Assembly: GCF_900240945.1 (NCBI RefSeq)
Contig: NZ_OESG01000014.1
Location: 554,923-618,922, forward strand
Source of the DNA: Mycobacterium sp. 3519A
GTDB taxonomy: Bacteria > Actinomycetota > Actinomycetes > Mycobacteriales > Mycobacteriaceae
Length of the DNA stretch: 64,000 nucleotides
Direction of reading: 5' to 3'
Shown: positions 35,461-44,618 of the stretch, in pieces
Layout: each line of letters opens with the position of its first letter
How positions within the stretch are numbered: position 1 is the first letter of the stretch
Notes under the pieces: model-generated
What the model was told of the DNA's origin: nothing
Databases searched by the model: none
The model's input: the letters and a program-made list of their open reading frames with translations, nothing else
Program-made: the position numbers and the translations under genes

Positions 35461-36180
35461 CTACGGCTCGTCTCGCAACACGTACCCGATCCCGCGAACC
35501 GTGTGGATCACCCTCGGCAGCCCGTCGCGTTCGAGCTTGCGCCGCAGATACGAAATGAACACGTCGGCCACGTTGGTGTCGACGTCGAAGTCATAGCCCC
35601 ACACCAGTTCAAGCAGCCGTTGCCGCGACAACACCACACCGGCGTTCTCGGCGAGCACCGCCAGCAGATCGAACTCACGCTTGGTCAGTTCCACCCGCTC
35701 GCCGCCGACGAACACCAACCGGCGCGCGGTGTCGATGGTCAACGGTCCGACGGTCATGGTGTCGGACGCGCGATCCGAACTGGTCGCCCTGCGCAGCAGC
35801 GCGTGCAACCGTGCCACCAACTCGCCGAGGTCGAACGGCTTGGTCAGGTAGTCGTCGGCGCCGGCTTCCAGCCCGGCGATCCGGTCGTTGACCGTGTCAC
35901 GCGCGGAGAGCACACAGATCGGGATGTCGTTACCCAACGCGCGCAACGCGGTCACCACCGCGACGCCGTCGAGTTCCGGCATCTGCACATCGAGAACCAG
36001 CGCGTCGTGCGACTCGCTGGACAACAGCCGCAGCGCCTCTTTACCGGTCGCCGCGACCCGAACGTCGAAACCCGAATGCCGCAGTCCGCGGGCAACGGAG
36101 GTTCTGACGTCCGGGTCGTCGTCGACCATCAGCACCGTGCGGCTCGCGCTCTCCTGCGCGGGTGATTCACCAACCCGCAC
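35461..36180 (-). CDS. Response regulator, OmpR/PrrA-like
   Basis: This 239-residue protein has a receiver domain (residues 15-130) with the acidic pair DDD, the phospho-acceptor Asp in [12 protein letters not shown] and the Lys of [12 protein letters not shown]. An OmpR-type winged helix follows (residues 145-237), with [20 protein letters not shown] and [15 protein letters not shown]. It resembles PrrA strongly. It ends the divergence from nothing upstream: the hemophore-like gene 5 bp upstream is in the same direction, so all of 36569-34097 may be one transcript linking the sensor pair with a haem protein. Confidence 0.9.
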   Translation of the reverse strand: MRVGESPAQESASRTVLMVDDDPDVRTSVARGLRHSGFDVRVAATGKEALRLLSSESHDALVLDVQMPELDGVAVVTALRALGNDIPICVLSARDTVNDRIAGLEAGADDYLTKPFDLGELVARLHALLRRATSSDRASDTMTVGPLTIDTARRLVFVGGERVELTKREFDLLAVLAENAGVVLSRQRLLELVWGYDFDVDTNVADVFISYLRRKLERDGLPRVIHTVRGIGYVLRDEP

Positions 36181-36185
36181 GCGAA

Positions 36186-36569
36186 TTACGGAATGTTCGG
36201 CGCAGGGGCTGTACCGCAGCGGTTCTTCAGATCGACCAGCGGCTGCCGGATCCCGGTCAGATCAGCCTTGGTCTGCGGGTTCTGGTTCAGGTAGTCGGTG
36301 ACCTGGCTGCGGACCTGATCGCGGGGGAGCCCTTCGAGGCTGGTGAAGAACCAGTTCACGTCGGGGTGGGTGAACAGGTATGCCGACGTCGCCGCCGAGA
36401 CACCCGATGCCACGCCTGCCAGGTCGGCAGCGGTGCAGTTGGGCGGGTTATTCGCCGGGTCGTCGGCCATGGCCGAGGGCAGGGCACCAAACAACATCGC
36501 ACCGGCGATCGCACCGGTGCCGACCGCGCCAGCTACCGCACGACGCGCGGTACGGGCCGAGAGCAACAT
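36186..36569 (-). CDS. Hemophore-like secreted protein (Rv0203-type)
   Basis: This 127-residue protein has an N-terminal signal peptide (cleavage near [10 protein letters not shown], residue 35) and a mature helical domain with two Cys (PNCTAAD and KNRCG). [14 protein letters not shown] contains the Tyr and His that mycobacterial haem-binding proteins of this family use. M. tuberculosis Rv0203, beside mmpL11, is an extracellular haem carrier thought to pass haem to MmpL3/MmpL11. This protein probably has a related role. It lies 5 bp upstream of the response regulator gene. Confidence 0.83.
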   Translation of the reverse strand: MLLSARTARRAVAGAVGTGAIAGAMLFGALPSAMADDPANNPPNCTAADLAGVASGVSAATSAYLFTHPDVNWFFTSLEGLPRDQVRSQVTDYLNQNPQTKADLTGIRQPLVDLKNRCGTAPAPNIP

Positions 36570-36730
36570 GGACAGGCTCCTTCAGACGAAGTGGAGAGGC
36601 CGTAACCATTGGCGGTTCCGACAATAAGAAGCTAAGCAGAAAGGGAGCCGACTTTCTTGCCTTGCGGTTAACCAATCGTGAGAAACTCGCGAAACCGCAG
36701 CTCACCCGCCGTCGCGGAAAGGCAGCGTGG

Positions 36731-37264
36731 CTAACGACTGGTGGCCAGCGACGGACCCGGTAACGGCCCGGTGCCCTGGGTGACCACCGACGCCGGCGAC
36801 GGCGTGCTGGGCAGCACCGCGCTGGGCACGCCCATCGTCTGCGCGGTCTGCAACGACCCCGCACCCTGCTGGGTGGCCTGCATCAGGCCCATCAGCTGGG
36901 GCAGGCTGATCGGCAACTGGCAGCGGGTGGAAAGGCTGATCAGGGGCTGCTGCAACTGCTGCATGTCCTTGGCGGCCGCCGGGTTGGCGTCGAAGTATGC
37001 CTTGACCGCCGCCAGCGACTGCGGGCCGGCCTGCCGCTGCGAGATCGTCGTCAGCGCCTGGTTGGTCTGCGGGTGGGTGTCGAGGTAGGCGCCCATGGAG
37101 GTCGCCACCGAACCGATCGTCTTGGCCAGCTCACTGGCAGCGCAGGGATCGGTGGCCGCCGTTGCTGACGGAACCGCCAGCGCCGCGACCGTCGCGCCAC
37201 CGGCCGCCGATGCAGCGAACACCGCATACAGGCTGCGACGCAACGCTTTCGCGGTCGAAATCAT
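36731..37264 (-). CDS. Hemophore-like secreted protein, extended paralogue
   Basis: This 177-residue protein has a signal peptide (cleavage near PSATAATD, residue 37) and the same helical domain as the previous gene. Cys lie in DPCAASE and STRCQ, and GAYLDTHPQTNQALTT is in the putative haem position. It then has a 65-residue Gln/Ser/Pro-rich tail not present in the shorter paralogue. The two are separated by 161 bp without another gene, so they arose by duplication and then diverged. It is divergent from mmpL11 across a 315-bp spacer. Confidence 0.8.
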   Translation of the reverse strand: MISTAKALRRSLYAVFAASAAGGATVAALAVPSATAATDPCAASELAKTIGSVATSMGAYLDTHPQTNQALTTISQRQAGPQSLAAVKAYFDANPAAAKDMQQLQQPLISLSTRCQLPISLPQLMGLMQATQQGAGSLQTAQTMGVPSAVLPSTPSPASVVTQGTGPLPGPSLATSR

Positions 37265-37579
37265 GGATTACTCCTCACGGTTGCGAACGCTTTTGACGCT
37301 TCCGCAAACGTCATGCGATCGGACGATTGGGCTTCCCCGACCCCGCAGTCCTCGGCCACATAGTGCCACTGGTGTCGCTGCGGTTGCCAATCCGGCGAAT
37401 GGACGCGCAGCCGACGGACAGGAAGCCCGCAGCGTGCGTAACGCTTAACGGGCCAATCACGAGAGGTGGGTTAGAGCTGCTTAAGGCGTTGCTCAGGGGC
37501 CGATACCCTACCCGACGCTGATATAGGCTCAGCTTCGCAACGCCGGGCAGAAAGCGGGGAGTTCGCTATCCAGCAGTTC
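37265..37579. other. Divergent spacer between hemophore-like gene and mmpL11
   Basis: These 315 bp contain no convincing gene. Near 37517 GCTGATATAGGCTCAGC is a small inverted repeat (GCTGA/TCAGC) with a TATAGG that could be the mmpL11 -10 element. On the other strand GAGGAGTAATCC just before 37264 is the ribosome binding site of the hemophore-like gene. No Fur/IdeR-type box was recognised. Confidence 0.35.
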
Positions 37580-40495
37580 ATGATGCGCTTGAGCAGCAAC
37601 CTGCGCAGATATCGCTGGGCGGTGTTCGCTGTTTGGCTGCTTCTCCTGGTGCCCTCGGTCTACCTGGCCGTCAACCAGTCCGGCAATCTCACCGGCGGTG
37701 GCTTCGAGGTCGAGGGCTCCCAGTCGCTGCACGTGCAGCGCGAACTCGAGCAGCACTTCCCCGACCAGGGCGCCTCGCCGCTGGCCCTGGTCGCGGCCCC
37801 GCGCGCGGATGCCTCCTTCGACGACATGAACGCCGCGGTGGCCCAACTCCAACGCATCGCCGCCGAGGTGCCCAGCGTCAAGGTGGTACCGAACCCCCAG
37901 CAGCCGCCGCCGCAACCCGACCGCCCCTACGTGCTGACCCTGCAACCCGACTTCAACAACACCGGCGTGGTCGACCTGGCTAAACAACTGCGCCAGAAGG
38001 TCGGCATCAACAGCGACCAACCCGGCGAGACCGAGAACGGGAAGGTCAAGCTCTACGTCATCGGGCAGGGCGCGCTCGGCGCGGCCGCGACGCTGGCCAC
38101 CAAACACGACATCGCACAGGCCGAGCAGTGGAACCTTCCGATCGTCCTGATTGTTCTGCTCGCGGTGTTCGGCTCGCTGGCGGCCGCCGCGATGCCGCTG
38201 GTGTTGGGAATCACCACCGTGGTGGTGACGATGGGACTGGTCTACCTGCTGTCGATGTACACCGCAATGTCGGTGTTCGTCACATCGACGGTGTCGATGT
38301 TCGGCATCGCACTGGCCATCGACTATTCACTCTTTATTCTCATGCGGTTCCGCGAGGAACTGCGCGCCGGCCGTGATCCGCAACAGGCCGCCGACGCGGC
38401 GATGGCCACGTCCGGTCTGGCGGTGCTGCTGTCGGGGCTCACCGTGATCGCGTCGGTCACCGGCATCTACCTGATCAACACCCCGGTGCTGAAATCGATG
38501 GCCACCGGCGCGATCCTCGCGGTGGCGGTCGCGGTGCTGACGTCGACCACGCTGACCCCCGCGGTGCTCGCCACCTTCGGCAGGGCGGCCGCCAAGCGGT
38601 CGTCCTATCTGCATTGGTCGCGGCGGGTGGAGAGCACACAGTCGCGGTTCTGGAGCCGGTGGACCGGTTGGGTGATGCGGCGGCCGTGGCTCTCGGCACT
38701 GGTGGCGGCGGCGTTCCTGCTGACCCTGGCCGCGCCGGCCTTCTCGATGGTGCTGGGCAACAGCATGCAGCGCCAGTTCGACCCGACCCACGAGATCCGC
38801 GGCGGTGTCAACGCGGCGGCACAGGCGTTGGGCCCGGGGGCGCTGGGTCCGGTGCGGGTGCTGGTGACGTTCCCCGACGGCAACGCGGCGTCCGCCGACG
38901 CCAAGCAGCCCGCGATCGACGCGGTGCGGCAGAAGATGGCGCAGGGCCCCAACGTGGTGACGGTGTCGCCGCCGGTGTTCGGCGACGACTATCGGCGGGT
39001 GCTGCTGTCGGCCGTGTTGTCGGTCGACCCCGAGGACATGGGGGCCCGCGACACCGTCGACTGGATGCGGGCGCAACTGCCGAAGACGCCGGGCGTCTCC
39101 GATGCGCGGGCGCGCATCGACGTCGGCGGGCCGACGGCGCTGATCAAGGACTTCGACGACCGGGTGGCCTCGACGCAGCCACTGGTGTTCGGGTTCGTCG
39201 CGCTGATCGCGTTCGTGATGCTGCTGATCTCGATCCGGTCGGTGTTCCTGGCGTTCAAGGGCGTGCTGATGACGGTGCTGTCGGTGGCCGCGGCCTACGG
39301 CAGCCTGGTCATCGTCTTCCAGTGGGGCTGGCTGCAGGACCTGGGCTTCAAACCGATCTCGTCGCTGGACAGCACCATCCCGCCGCTGGTGCTGGCAATG
39401 ACGTTCGGCTTGTCGATGGACTACGAGATCTTCCTGCTGACCCGCATCCGCGAGCGGTTCCTGCAGACCAAGAACACCCGCGACGCCGTCGCCTGGGGTG
39501 TCAGCACCAGCGCCCGCACCATCACCAGCGCCGCGCTGATCATGATCGCTGTGTTCATCGGGTTCGCGTTCGCGGGCATGCCGCTGGTGGCCCAGTTGGG
39601 TGTCGCCTGCGCGGTCGCCATCGCCGTCGACGCGACCGTCGTGCGGTTGGTGCTGGTGCCCGCGCTGATGGCGATGTTCGACGAATGGAACTGGTGGCTA
39701 CCGCGCTGGCTGGCGCGCGTGCTGCCGTCGGTGGACTTCGAGAAACCGATACCGAAGGTCGACCTGCCCGACCTGGTCATCATCCCCGACGACATCTCGT
39801 CGCTTGGCCCGACCGGCTCCGACCTACGCATGGTGGTCAAGTCGGCGGCGAAGCTGAAAAGCCTTGCCCCCGATACGATTACGGTCGCCGATCCGCTGGC
39901 ACTCGGCGTTGCTCCCGCGACCCAACCGATGGCCGCGGTGGTCAACGGGCACGCCAACGGCCGCTCGCACCGCAACGGCGTGAAGAACGGCAACACCGGA
40001 CCGGTGGGCCTGCCGGGAGTGCATCCGGTGACCATCTGGCGCGGCAGGCTCTCGGTGGCACTGGACGCGCTGGAGACCGAAGCCGACTTCGACCAGACCC
40101 CGGTGGAGCGCCGCAGCCCGGTGGAGACCACCAATGTGCAACTGCCCACCGGCGATCGACTCCAGGTGCCGACCGGCGCGGAGACGCTGCGGCTGAAGAG
40201 CTACCTGCTGATGTGCCGGAACACCACCAGGGATTTCGCTGAGTTTGCCGAATTGGTGGACTCCATGGAAACTCACACTGCTGCAGTGGTGCTGGCATCA
40301 ATGGATCGGTACTACTGTGGGGACCGCTCACGTAAACAATGGGTCGCCACCCAGTTGGTACGCCGCCTGGCCGATCCACAACCGTCGGATGAGCACGACG
40401 CCAGAATGTCGGGCCCTGAGGCGGAGGCCGATTGGGCCAAGGTCAGGGAGCGCTGCCTATCGGTGGCAGTGGCGATGCTTGAGGAGGCGAGGTGA
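37580..40495 (+). CDS. mmpL11: MmpL11, RND-family lipid transporter
   Basis: This 971-residue RND transporter exports mycolate wax esters and related lipids for the cell surface in mycobacteria. It has an N-terminal helix (residues 14-30), periplasmic loops, and membrane helix sets with Asp-Tyr pairs GIALAIDYSLFILMRFREE and FGLSMDYEIFLLTRIRERF. A C-terminal cytoplasmic region from about residue 720 is followed by a 150-residue soluble tail. ATG at 37580 or 37583. The stop overlaps the GTG of the next gene. Rv0203-like haem proteins lie next door, as in M. tuberculosis. Confidence 0.96.
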   Translation: MMRLSSNLRRYRWAVFAVWLLLLVPSVYLAVNQSGNLTGGGFEVEGSQSLHVQRELEQHFPDQGASPLALVAAPRADASFDDMNAAVAQLQRIAAEVPSVKVVPNPQQPPPQPDRPYVLTLQPDFNNTGVVDLAKQLRQKVGINSDQPGETENGKVKLYVIGQGALGAAATLATKHDIAQAEQWNLPIVLIVLLAVFGSLAAAAMPLVLGITTVVVTMGLVYLLSMYTAMSVFVTSTVSMFGIALAIDYSLFILMRFREELRAGRDPQQAADAAMATSGLAVLLSGLTVIASVTGIYLINTPVLKSMATGAILAVAVAVLTSTTLTPAVLATFGRAAAKRSSYLHWSRRVESTQSRFWSRWTGWVMRRPWLSALVAAAFLLTLAAPAFSMVLGNSMQRQFDPTHEIRGGVNAAAQALGPGALGPVRVLVTFPDGNAASADAKQPAIDAVRQKMAQGPNVVTVSPPVFGDDYRRVLLSAVLSVDPEDMGARDTVDWMRAQLPKTPGVSDARARIDVGGPTALIKDFDDRVASTQPLVFGFVALIAFVMLLISIRSVFLAFKGVLMTVLSVAAAYGSLVIVFQWGWLQDLGFKPISSLDSTIPPLVLAMTFGLSMDYEIFLLTRIRERFLQTKNTRDAVAWGVSTSARTITSAALIMIAVFIGFAFAGMPLVAQLGVACAVAIAVDATVVRLVLVPALMAMFDEWNWWLPRWLARVLPSVDFEKPIPKVDLPDLVIIPDDISSLGPTGSDLRMVVKSAAKLKSLAPDTITVADPLALGVAPATQPMAAVVNGHANGRSHRNGVKNGNTGPVGLPGVHPVTIWRGRLSVALDALETEADFDQTPVERRSPVETTNVQLPTGDRLQVPTGAETLRLKSYLLMCRNTTRDFAEFAELVDSMETHTAAVVLASMDRYYCGDRSRKQWVATQLVRRLADPQPSDEHDARMSGPEAEADWAKVRERCLSVAVAMLEEAR

Positions 40496-41013
40496 CGTTG
40501 GCACCGGAGACTCGGGATGCGCGCCGCGACGCGGTCGCCGCACCGAAGCGAGCCGCGGCGCCGACGAACGGACGCAGGCCACCGCCCGACGATCGACCGG
40601 TCGAGTTCTGGCCGACATCTGCGATCCGGGCGGCACTGGAAACAGACGACCTGACGGTCTGGCAGCGGATCGTGGTCGCGATCAAACGCGATCCCTACGG
40701 CAGGACCGCACGCCAGGTCGAAGAGGTGCTGGAAACCGCGCGGCCGTACGGCGTTTCCAAGGCGCTCGCCGAGGTGTTGACCCGCACCCGCGAGCACCTC
40801 GAGGCCAACGAGCGCGCCGAAGTGAGTCGGCACATCCGGAGCCTGCTGGAACGGTCGGGCCTCGGCCAGGACGAGTTCGCATCGCGTATCGGCGTGCCCA
40901 GCAAGGACTTCGCGGCATACATCGACGGCGCGACGTGTCCACCCGCGTCGCTGATGATCCGGATGCGCCGACTGTCCGACCGGTTCGCCAAGATGCGCGA
41001 CCAACGCCACTAG
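40492..41013 (+). CDS. Hypothetical protein with XRE-like helix-turn-helix (Rv0201c position)
   Basis: This 173-residue protein has a disordered basic N-terminus and a central helical segment (residues 40-105). Its C-terminal 60 residues resemble an XRE-type HTH (LLERSGLGQDEFASRIGVPS, then FAAYIDGATCPPASLMIRMRRL). The GTG start overlaps the mmpL11 TGA. It follows mmpL11 as Rv0201c does, and may be a DNA-binding or adaptor protein. Function not known. Confidence 0.75.
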   Translation: MTLAPETRDARRDAVAAPKRAAAPTNGRRPPPDDRPVEFWPTSAIRAALETDDLTVWQRIVVAIKRDPYGRTARQVEEVLETARPYGVSKALAEVLTRTREHLEANERAEVSRHIRSLLERSGLGQDEFASRIGVPSKDFAAYIDGATCPPASLMIRMRRLSDRFAKMRDQRH

Positions 41014-41015
41014 GC

Positions 41016-41423
41016 ATGACACGCACGCCGAACATCGGGCAGATCCTCCGCGACACAAGAACGGTCGCGATCGTCGGCGTCTCGGACAACCCGCTACGGC
41101 CCAGCCACGAGGTGTGGAGCTACCTGAAGTCGGCCAGCGACTACGAGCTGTATCTGGTGAATCCGACGATCAGCGAAGTGGCCGGCACTCCTGTGTATCC
41201 GTCGCTCGCCGACCTGCCCGTCGTACCGGATCTGGTCGACGTGTTCCGCCGCCACGAATTCCTGCCGTCGGTGCTGCAGGAAACCATCGCGGTCGGCGCG
41301 AAAACCCTGTGGTTGCAACAGGGTTTGTGGCACGAGCAGGTGGCCCGCGACGGCGAGGCGGCGGGCCTGCAGGTGGTGATGGACCGCTGCCTGAAGGTCG
41401 ACTACGCCAGGTGGCTTCGCTAG
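41016..41423 (+). CDS. CoA-binding domain protein (YccU-like)
   Basis: This 135-residue protein is a stand-alone Rossmann-type CoA-binding domain: TVAIVGVSDNPLRPSHEVWSYL at the start, YELYLVNPTISEVAGTPVYPSLADLP, DLVDVFRRHEFLPSVL and a late TLWLQQGLWHEQVARDGEAAGL with DRCLKVDY. Such proteins bind CoA or its esters, and their role is unclear. It begins 2 bp after the HTH-like gene and overlaps the convergent omamB end by 4 bp. Confidence 0.88.
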   Translation: MTRTPNIGQILRDTRTVAIVGVSDNPLRPSHEVWSYLKSASDYELYLVNPTISEVAGTPVYPSLADLPVVPDLVDVFRRHEFLPSVLQETIAVGAKTLWLQQGLWHEQVARDGEAAGLQVVMDRCLKVDYARWLR

Positions 41424-42109
41424 CGCGAGTGGATCGGGCTCACGTCGTCGACCAGCCAGTGCCCGTCGGTCTTCGACAACTGCACGCGAAGCGCAAGCAC
41501 CGCGGTGTCGTTCGGCTTACCCGGTGAGCTCTGCGTTGCGCGCATGATCACCGCGACGCTCGCCGCGTCAGGTCCGATCGCCTCGACGCCCGCCGACACG
41601 GTGCTGGCTTGTGCGGAGATGCTCTTACTCGTCAAATCCTGTGCGACTTTGGCGAATTCGTTCTTGAACGCCTCGGCACTCTTCGGTGCCATCTTTGCCA
41701 CGGCCCGGTCGATCGACCCGGTGGGGTCCTGCGGTGTGAACGTCGCGGACGCCTCCGCCACGCTGCTGGCAATGCCGACCACCTCTTCGGTGTCGTTGGC
41801 CAGCGTGCGGTCGGACACCGTCCACCGCAGGTAGCCGATCACGACGGCGGCCGCCAGCGCAGCGGTCGCAACGGCGACGACCGCCAACCGCAGCCCCGGT
41901 CCGTCGTCGTCGGTGCCGACGGTGACCGAATCACGGCGCGCCAGAACGATGTTCACGACAACGCCCTCGACGATGAGCAGGCACAACACCGAGCAGACCG
42001 ACACCCACCACACCGGCCAGGCCAGCGCGATGCCGATGAAGATCAGTGCGACGATCGCGGCGAGCGGGGCCAGGATGTCGAAAGCCAGTACGCGCCAGAG
42101 GTTTCTCAT
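41420..42109 (-). CDS. omamB: Mce-associated membrane protein (OmamB-type)
   Basis: This 229-residue protein has three hydrophobic segments (residues 8-28, 32-55 and 75-95) and then an extracytoplasmic domain. That domain has the Mce-associated pattern, with SSVAEASATFTPQDPTG, VSAGVEAIGPDAASVAVIMRATQ and a terminal GHWLVDDVSPIHS. The family supports Mce lipid importers. Position and pairing with the next gene match Rv0200, called OmamB. Its ATG overlaps the stop of omamA by 4 bp. Confidence 0.82.
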   Translation of the reverse strand: MRNLWRVLAFDILAPLAAIVALIFIGIALAWPVWWVSVCSVLCLLIVEGVVVNIVLARRDSVTVGTDDDGPGLRLAVVAVATAALAAAVVIGYLRWTVSDRTLANDTEEVVGIASSVAEASATFTPQDPTGSIDRAVAKMAPKSAEAFKNEFAKVAQDLTSKSISAQASTVSAGVEAIGPDAASVAVIMRATQSSPGKPNDTAVLALRVQLSKTDGHWLVDDVSPIHSR

Positions 42110-42678
42110 CGGATCGGCTCCAGCCGCGAGATGAGCAGCTTGCCGTCGACGTCGGAGACGTCGAGCCGCAGATTCCAGCGCACGGTCTGCGGCTTGTCGG
42201 TGCCTGCGTTCTGGCTGACCGACGTCGCCACCACCATCACCGTGTCGGTGCGGGACGCGGCGTCCATCAGTTCGGGCTGCTGTTGCGGCGGCGGTGCGCC
42301 GTTCGGCCCCGGCGGCGCGTGATGGATGGATTCCACGGCCACCGAGTCCACCTGGCCCGTCGTCTTGGCTTGCAGTTTGGTCACCAGCGCGCGGTACGGC
42401 TGCACGGTGGCGTCGAAGTCGGCGTTGAGCTGACCGACGGTGCCCTCGTGCAGTTTGTTCAGATCGGCGTCGACGCTGTCCTTGTTCATGTTGATCAGCA
42501 CGCTGGTCCAGTCCGCGGCGGCCTGCATGATGCGCGCCCGGTAGCGCAGTTCGTCGACGTCGCCGCGATGCTGCGTCCAGATCAGGCCGACGAGGACGAC
42601 GGCTGCGACCGCGACGGCACCCAACGCCGCCGACGCGATACCGAAACCGGTGAAGACGCGATTGTCGTCGTCGGGCAT
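42106..42678 (-). CDS. omamA: Mce-associated membrane protein OmamA
   Basis: This 190-residue protein has one N-terminal membrane helix (residues 15-37) and an extracytoplasmic domain of the Mce-associated type, with AADWTSVLINMNKDSVDADLNKL, GTVGQLNADFDATVQPYRALV, a His/Pro/Gln-rich loop and WNLRLDVSDVDGKLLISRLEPIR. In M. tuberculosis Rv0199 (OmamA) stabilises the Mce1 importer ATPase. The gene overlaps omamB by 4 bp, so the pair is coupled. It follows the PGRS gene on the same strand after 36 bp. Confidence 0.85.
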   Translation of the reverse strand: MPDDDNRVFTGFGIASAALGAVAVAAVVLVGLIWTQHRGDVDELRYRARIMQAAADWTSVLINMNKDSVDADLNKLHEGTVGQLNADFDATVQPYRALVTKLQAKTTGQVDSVAVESIHHAPPGPNGAPPPQQQPELMDAASRTDTVMVVATSVSQNAGTDKPQTVRWNLRLDVSDVDGKLLISRLEPIR

Positions 42679-42714
42679 GCGCGTGAGGGTACCGGTCGTG
42701 ACTTTGGCGACCGG

Positions 42715-44472
42715 TTACCCCGGGTTGCCCGCGGCGCCGGTAGCGCCTGTTGCGCCCTTCGAACCGTCGTTGCCGTCGGCGCCGGCTTTGCCCGGGCCGT
42801 CGAAGCCGTCACCACCTGCTCCTCCGGTGCCGTGCGTGCCTCCGGTGCCGCCCGCACCGCCGATACCGCCCGCGCCGCCGCTACCTGAACCACCGGTGCT
42901 ACCGATCAATCCGTGGCCGCCGCCGGTACCTGGAGTGCCTCCCGTTCCGCCGGTGCCGCCGGTGCCACCTGCGCCGCCGTCACCGCCGACCCCACCGGTG
43001 CCCCCGACGTTCGTCGAACTGCTTCCGACTCCACCGACTCCACCTTGACCACCCGTGCCGCCGGTGGCGCCGGTGCCGCCAGCGCCGCCCTGTCCGCCGG
43101 CGCCGCCCTTACCGCCGCTGCCCAGCAGGACACCGCCGCGGCCGCCCGCGCCGCCGGTCCCGCCGCTTCCGCCGGTCCCGCCAACGGCGCCAGTGCCTCC
43201 CGTGCCACCGGCGCCGCCGGTGCCGGCCGCCGCGAGGTCCGACGCCACACTTGAAATCTGGCCGCCGGTGCCCCCGTTGCCTCCCGCGGCGCCTGTGCCG
43301 CCGGTTCCTCCGGCGCCACCTGTCCCCGGGGTGGCGGAGGAGGTAGAGGAGGGTTGGTCAATGAGGACGCGGCCGCCGTCGCCGCCGTCGCCACCGCGCG
43401 CGCCCGCACCGCCGTCACCGCCGCGCCCTCCGTCACCGCCCACCGAGGCGCCCAGGTCCACGTCGCCCTCGCCACCGTTCCCACCGTTGCCGCCGGGCGC
43501 GCCCGGTCCACCGGCGCCGCCATCCCCACCAGCGCCGCCAGTGCCGTTGCCGACGCCGACGCCGCCAAAATTGATTACGCCCGCGCCACCATCACCGCCA
43601 TTGCCGCCCGCTTGTCCGGCGGCGGTTCCGTCGTGCCCCGGTTGGCCGGGGCCTCCGGTGGCGTCGCCGGTTGTCACCACCGAGTTGGCGCCGTTCCCGC
43701 CGTTGGCCGCCGGGGCGACAGGCGGTGCGAGACCCGGGTTGACGCCGTCGGCGCCCGTCGCGCCCTTGCCCCCGGCGCCGCCTGCGCCGCCGTTGCCGAT
43801 CCAGCCCGCGGCACCACCGTTGCCGCCGTTTCCGGCCACACCGCCGTTGAGGTCCGCGGCGAGGCCGGCACCGCCAGCCCCGCCGTTGCCGATGAGTCCG
43901 CCCGCGCCGCCCTTGCCACCAGCCCCGCCGTTGACCCCTGCCACGCCGTCACCGCCGCGGCCGCCGCGGCCGAACAGCAGGCCACCCGCTTGGCCGTCTT
44001 CCCCCGCCCCGCCGTCGGCGCCGTTGCACACCAATCCGCAGCGGTCGCCGATCAGCGCGCCGAACAGGTTCGGGTAGCTGCCAGGTTGTGCGGCCGCCTT
44101 CGGGGCTGCGCCGCCACCGCCGATCAGCGCCGCCGATCGCGCCAGCACCACCGGCCGGGCGCGGCCGGAGTTCGTCTCGCCGAGTTTGCGAAGGGTGGTG
44201 GACGCCGCGATCGCCGGTGACGAGCCGTCGGAGCCGGGCCCGGTCAGGACGTCGCGCAGCCAGGGGATCGCGGTCGGCCCGTCGAGGGCACCGGCCAACG
44301 CGGCGGGGACACTCGACGCAGGGGTGCTAGCTGGCATCGTCTTGTCCTGTGCGACAAGGGGATTCACCACACGCTCGACGGTCGTCGGCGTCGCGGGCGT
44401 CGGCGGGTTGGCCAGCAGCACACCGGCGCCGGCGATAACGAGTCCCGCGGTGACGTACGGGCGCATGACCAT
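42715..44472 (-). CDS. PGRS-type glycine-rich protein without a PE domain
   Basis: This 585-residue protein begins at the ATG at 44472, with AGGGAGG 8 bases upstream. Residues 5-22 are a hydrophobic signal-like segment. A 110-residue low-complexity linker ends with the [19 protein letters not shown] stretch and then [16 protein letters not shown], just as in PE_PGRS proteins. From there to the end the chain is almost entirely Gly-Gly-Ala/Asn/Thr repeats. No PE domain is present. Such proteins are thought to be surface-exposed. It lies between zmp1 (divergent) and omamA. Repetitive sequence makes assembly length uncertain. Confidence 0.85.
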   Translation of the reverse strand: MVMRPYVTAGLVIAGAGVLLANPPTPATPTTVERVVNPLVAQDKTMPASTPASSVPAALAGALDGPTAIPWLRDVLTGPGSDGSSPAIAASTTLRKLGETNSGRARPVVLARSAALIGGGGAAPKAAAQPGSYPNLFGALIGDRCGLVCNGADGGAGEDGQAGGLLFGRGGRGGDGVAGVNGGAGGKGGAGGLIGNGGAGGAGLAADLNGGVAGNGGNGGAAGWIGNGGAGGAGGKGATGADGVNPGLAPPVAPAANGGNGANSVVTTGDATGGPGQPGHDGTAAGQAGGNGGDGGAGVINFGGVGVGNGTGGAGGDGGAGGPGAPGGNGGNGGEGDVDLGASVGGDGGRGGDGGAGARGGDGGDGGRVLIDQPSSTSSATPGTGGAGGTGGTGAAGGNGGTGGQISSVASDLAAAGTGGAGGTGGTGAVGGTGGSGGTGGAGGRGGVLLGSGGKGGAGGQGGAGGTGATGGTGGQGGVGGVGSSSTNVGGTGGVGGDGGAGGTGGTGGTGGTPGTGGGHGLIGSTGGSGSGGAGGIGGAGGTGGTHGTGGAGGDGFDGPGKAGADGNDGSKGATGATGAAGNPG

Positions 44473-44618
44473 GGTGCGAACCTCCCTAGCGCAGGCGAAC
44501 CGGCGCCCCGAGGCGTGACCGGGCATGTTCGCTCAGACAAAGTACAGCGACCGGGCGGCTGATGTCGTTGATTGTGGAACTATTCGTCGGACCGTATCGG
44601 CTCTGGCAGTCTGGTGGG

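Noticed and set aside
40245..41015. Upstream extension of the CoA-binding protein frame
   Set aside because: The frame is open only as an overlap with mmpL11 and the HTH-like gene; the domain begins right after the ATG at 41016.
43055..44077. Long Pro-rich open frame opposite the PGRS gene
   Set aside because: It is the mirror of GGC/GCC-rich Gly codons on the other strand; no start context, family or domain supports it.
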